Shown here piece by piece: positions 5,718 to 6,181 of a DNA stretch of 6,181 bases. Below the pieces are notes generated by a model. The model searched no databases. It saw only the letters and a program-made list of their open reading frames with translations, and was not told the DNA's origin. Positions within the stretch are counted from its first letter, which is position 1, and each line of letters starts with the position of its first letter. Both the position numbers and the translations under genes were made by a program. The stretch covers positions 120,506 through 126,686 of the forward strand of contig DHDG01000039.1 in assembly GCA_002399265.1 (NCBI GenBank), written 5' to 3'. Source of the DNA: Firmicutes bacterium UBA4882 (GTDB lineage Bacteria > Bacillota > UBA4882).

Positions 5718-6181
5718 GATTGCTGCTCCGTTGGGGGATTAAATCGATAACCCACTCCCCGCACTGTATGAATATATTTTGGATTGGCAGGATCCTCTTC
5801 GATTTTTTCTCTCAGCCATCGAATATGCACATCGACTGTACGCGGTTCGCCAAAGAAATCGGTGCCCCAGACCCCGTCCAATAGTATTTCCCGTGTTAAG
5901 ACTCTGCCGCTGTTGAGCATGAGCATCGCCAACAGATCAAATTCCTTCACGCTTAGTGTCACATCAGTCCCACGCGTAGTTACTTCCCGGGTCGCTTTGT
6001 TCAGCGATACATCCCCGGAAATAAGAACATCCGGGCCATTGGCGGCCACCTGAAAACGCCGCAAAACACTTTTGACACGCGCCATCAGTTCTCTCATGCT
6101 GAAAGGCTTGGTGACATAATCATCCGCACCCAATTCGAGACCGAGTATGCGGTCGACTTCACTTTCCTTGGCAGTGAGCAT
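5714..6181 (-). CDS. OmpR/PhoB-family response regulator, 5' end cut by window edge
   Basis: This is the C-terminal 155 residues of a DNA-binding response regulator, the probable partner of the downstream kinase. The visible start is inside the receiver domain: MLTA carries the conserved switch threonine (visible residue 3), and DDYVTKPF carries the conserved lysine (25). The phosphoacceptor aspartate and roughly 70-80 N-terminal residues lie beyond the edge, so the ATG at 6181 is an internal methionine and not a start. A winged-helix DNA-binding domain spans about 52-150, with LSVKEFDLLAMLM, RVLTREILLDGVWG, RTVDVHIRWLREKI and the wing VRGVGYRF. This is typical of the PhoB, PhoP and WalR group, and the sequence does not separate them. 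The TGA overlaps the kinase ATG by four bases. Confidence 0.92.
   Translation of the reverse strand: MLTAKESEVDRILGLELGADDYVTKPFSMRELMARVKSVLRRFQVAANGPDVLISGDVSLNKATREVTTRGTDVTLSVKEFDLLAMLMLNSGRVLTREILLDGVWGTDFFGEPRTVDVHIRWLREKIEEDPANPKYIHTVRGVGYRFNPPTEQQS

Noticed and set aside
5714..6181. A short stand-alone DNA-binding protein starting at ATG 6181
   Set aside because: The MLTA sequence at that ATG is a core strand of the receiver domain, so the methionine is internal and the gene continues beyond the window.

Overview
All supportable genes in this window lie on the minus strand, so gene order runs from high to low coordinates. The window looks chromosomal, from a low-to-mid GC Firmicute. 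The evidence is strong GGAGG-type Shine-Dalgarno sites, TTG and GTG starts, a PepV dipeptidase, a DUF1540 protein and a PhoR-like histidine kinase. A spore-former of the Clostridia or Negativicutes is my best guess, but this is an inference from gene content and no rRNA or other strong marker is present.

Region 1 (6181 down to about 2080) looks like one transcription unit. It holds the 3' two-thirds of an OmpR/PhoB-family response regulator, cut by the window edge. A PhoR/PnpS-like sensor kinase follows, overlapping it by ATGA. About 80 bp further on is an M20-family dipeptidase of the PepV type, then a small cysteine-containing DUF1540 protein starting from a TTG codon. An intrinsic terminator hairpin at 2080-2110 closes the unit. 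I see no terminator between these four genes.

Region 2 (about 2047 down to 1 and beyond) is a second unit with its own extended -10 promoter. Its first gene encodes a 188-residue protein with one N-terminal membrane segment and a presumed extracytoplasmic domain of unknown function. Its second gene, overlapping the first at the stop/start, encodes an FtsH-like AAA+ zinc metalloprotease that runs off the left edge. Its ATPase and protease motifs are intact. Its two membrane segments are separated by only a few residues, so it lacks the extracytoplasmic domain of ordinary FtsH.

The kinase and regulator form an evident signalling pair, and the dipeptidase may belong to the same regulon or may only share the transcript. 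In region 2, the coupled anchored protein and membrane protease are plausibly functional partners. That pair is the most interesting part of the window. I see no mobile elements, CRISPR arrays, tRNAs or rRNAs.
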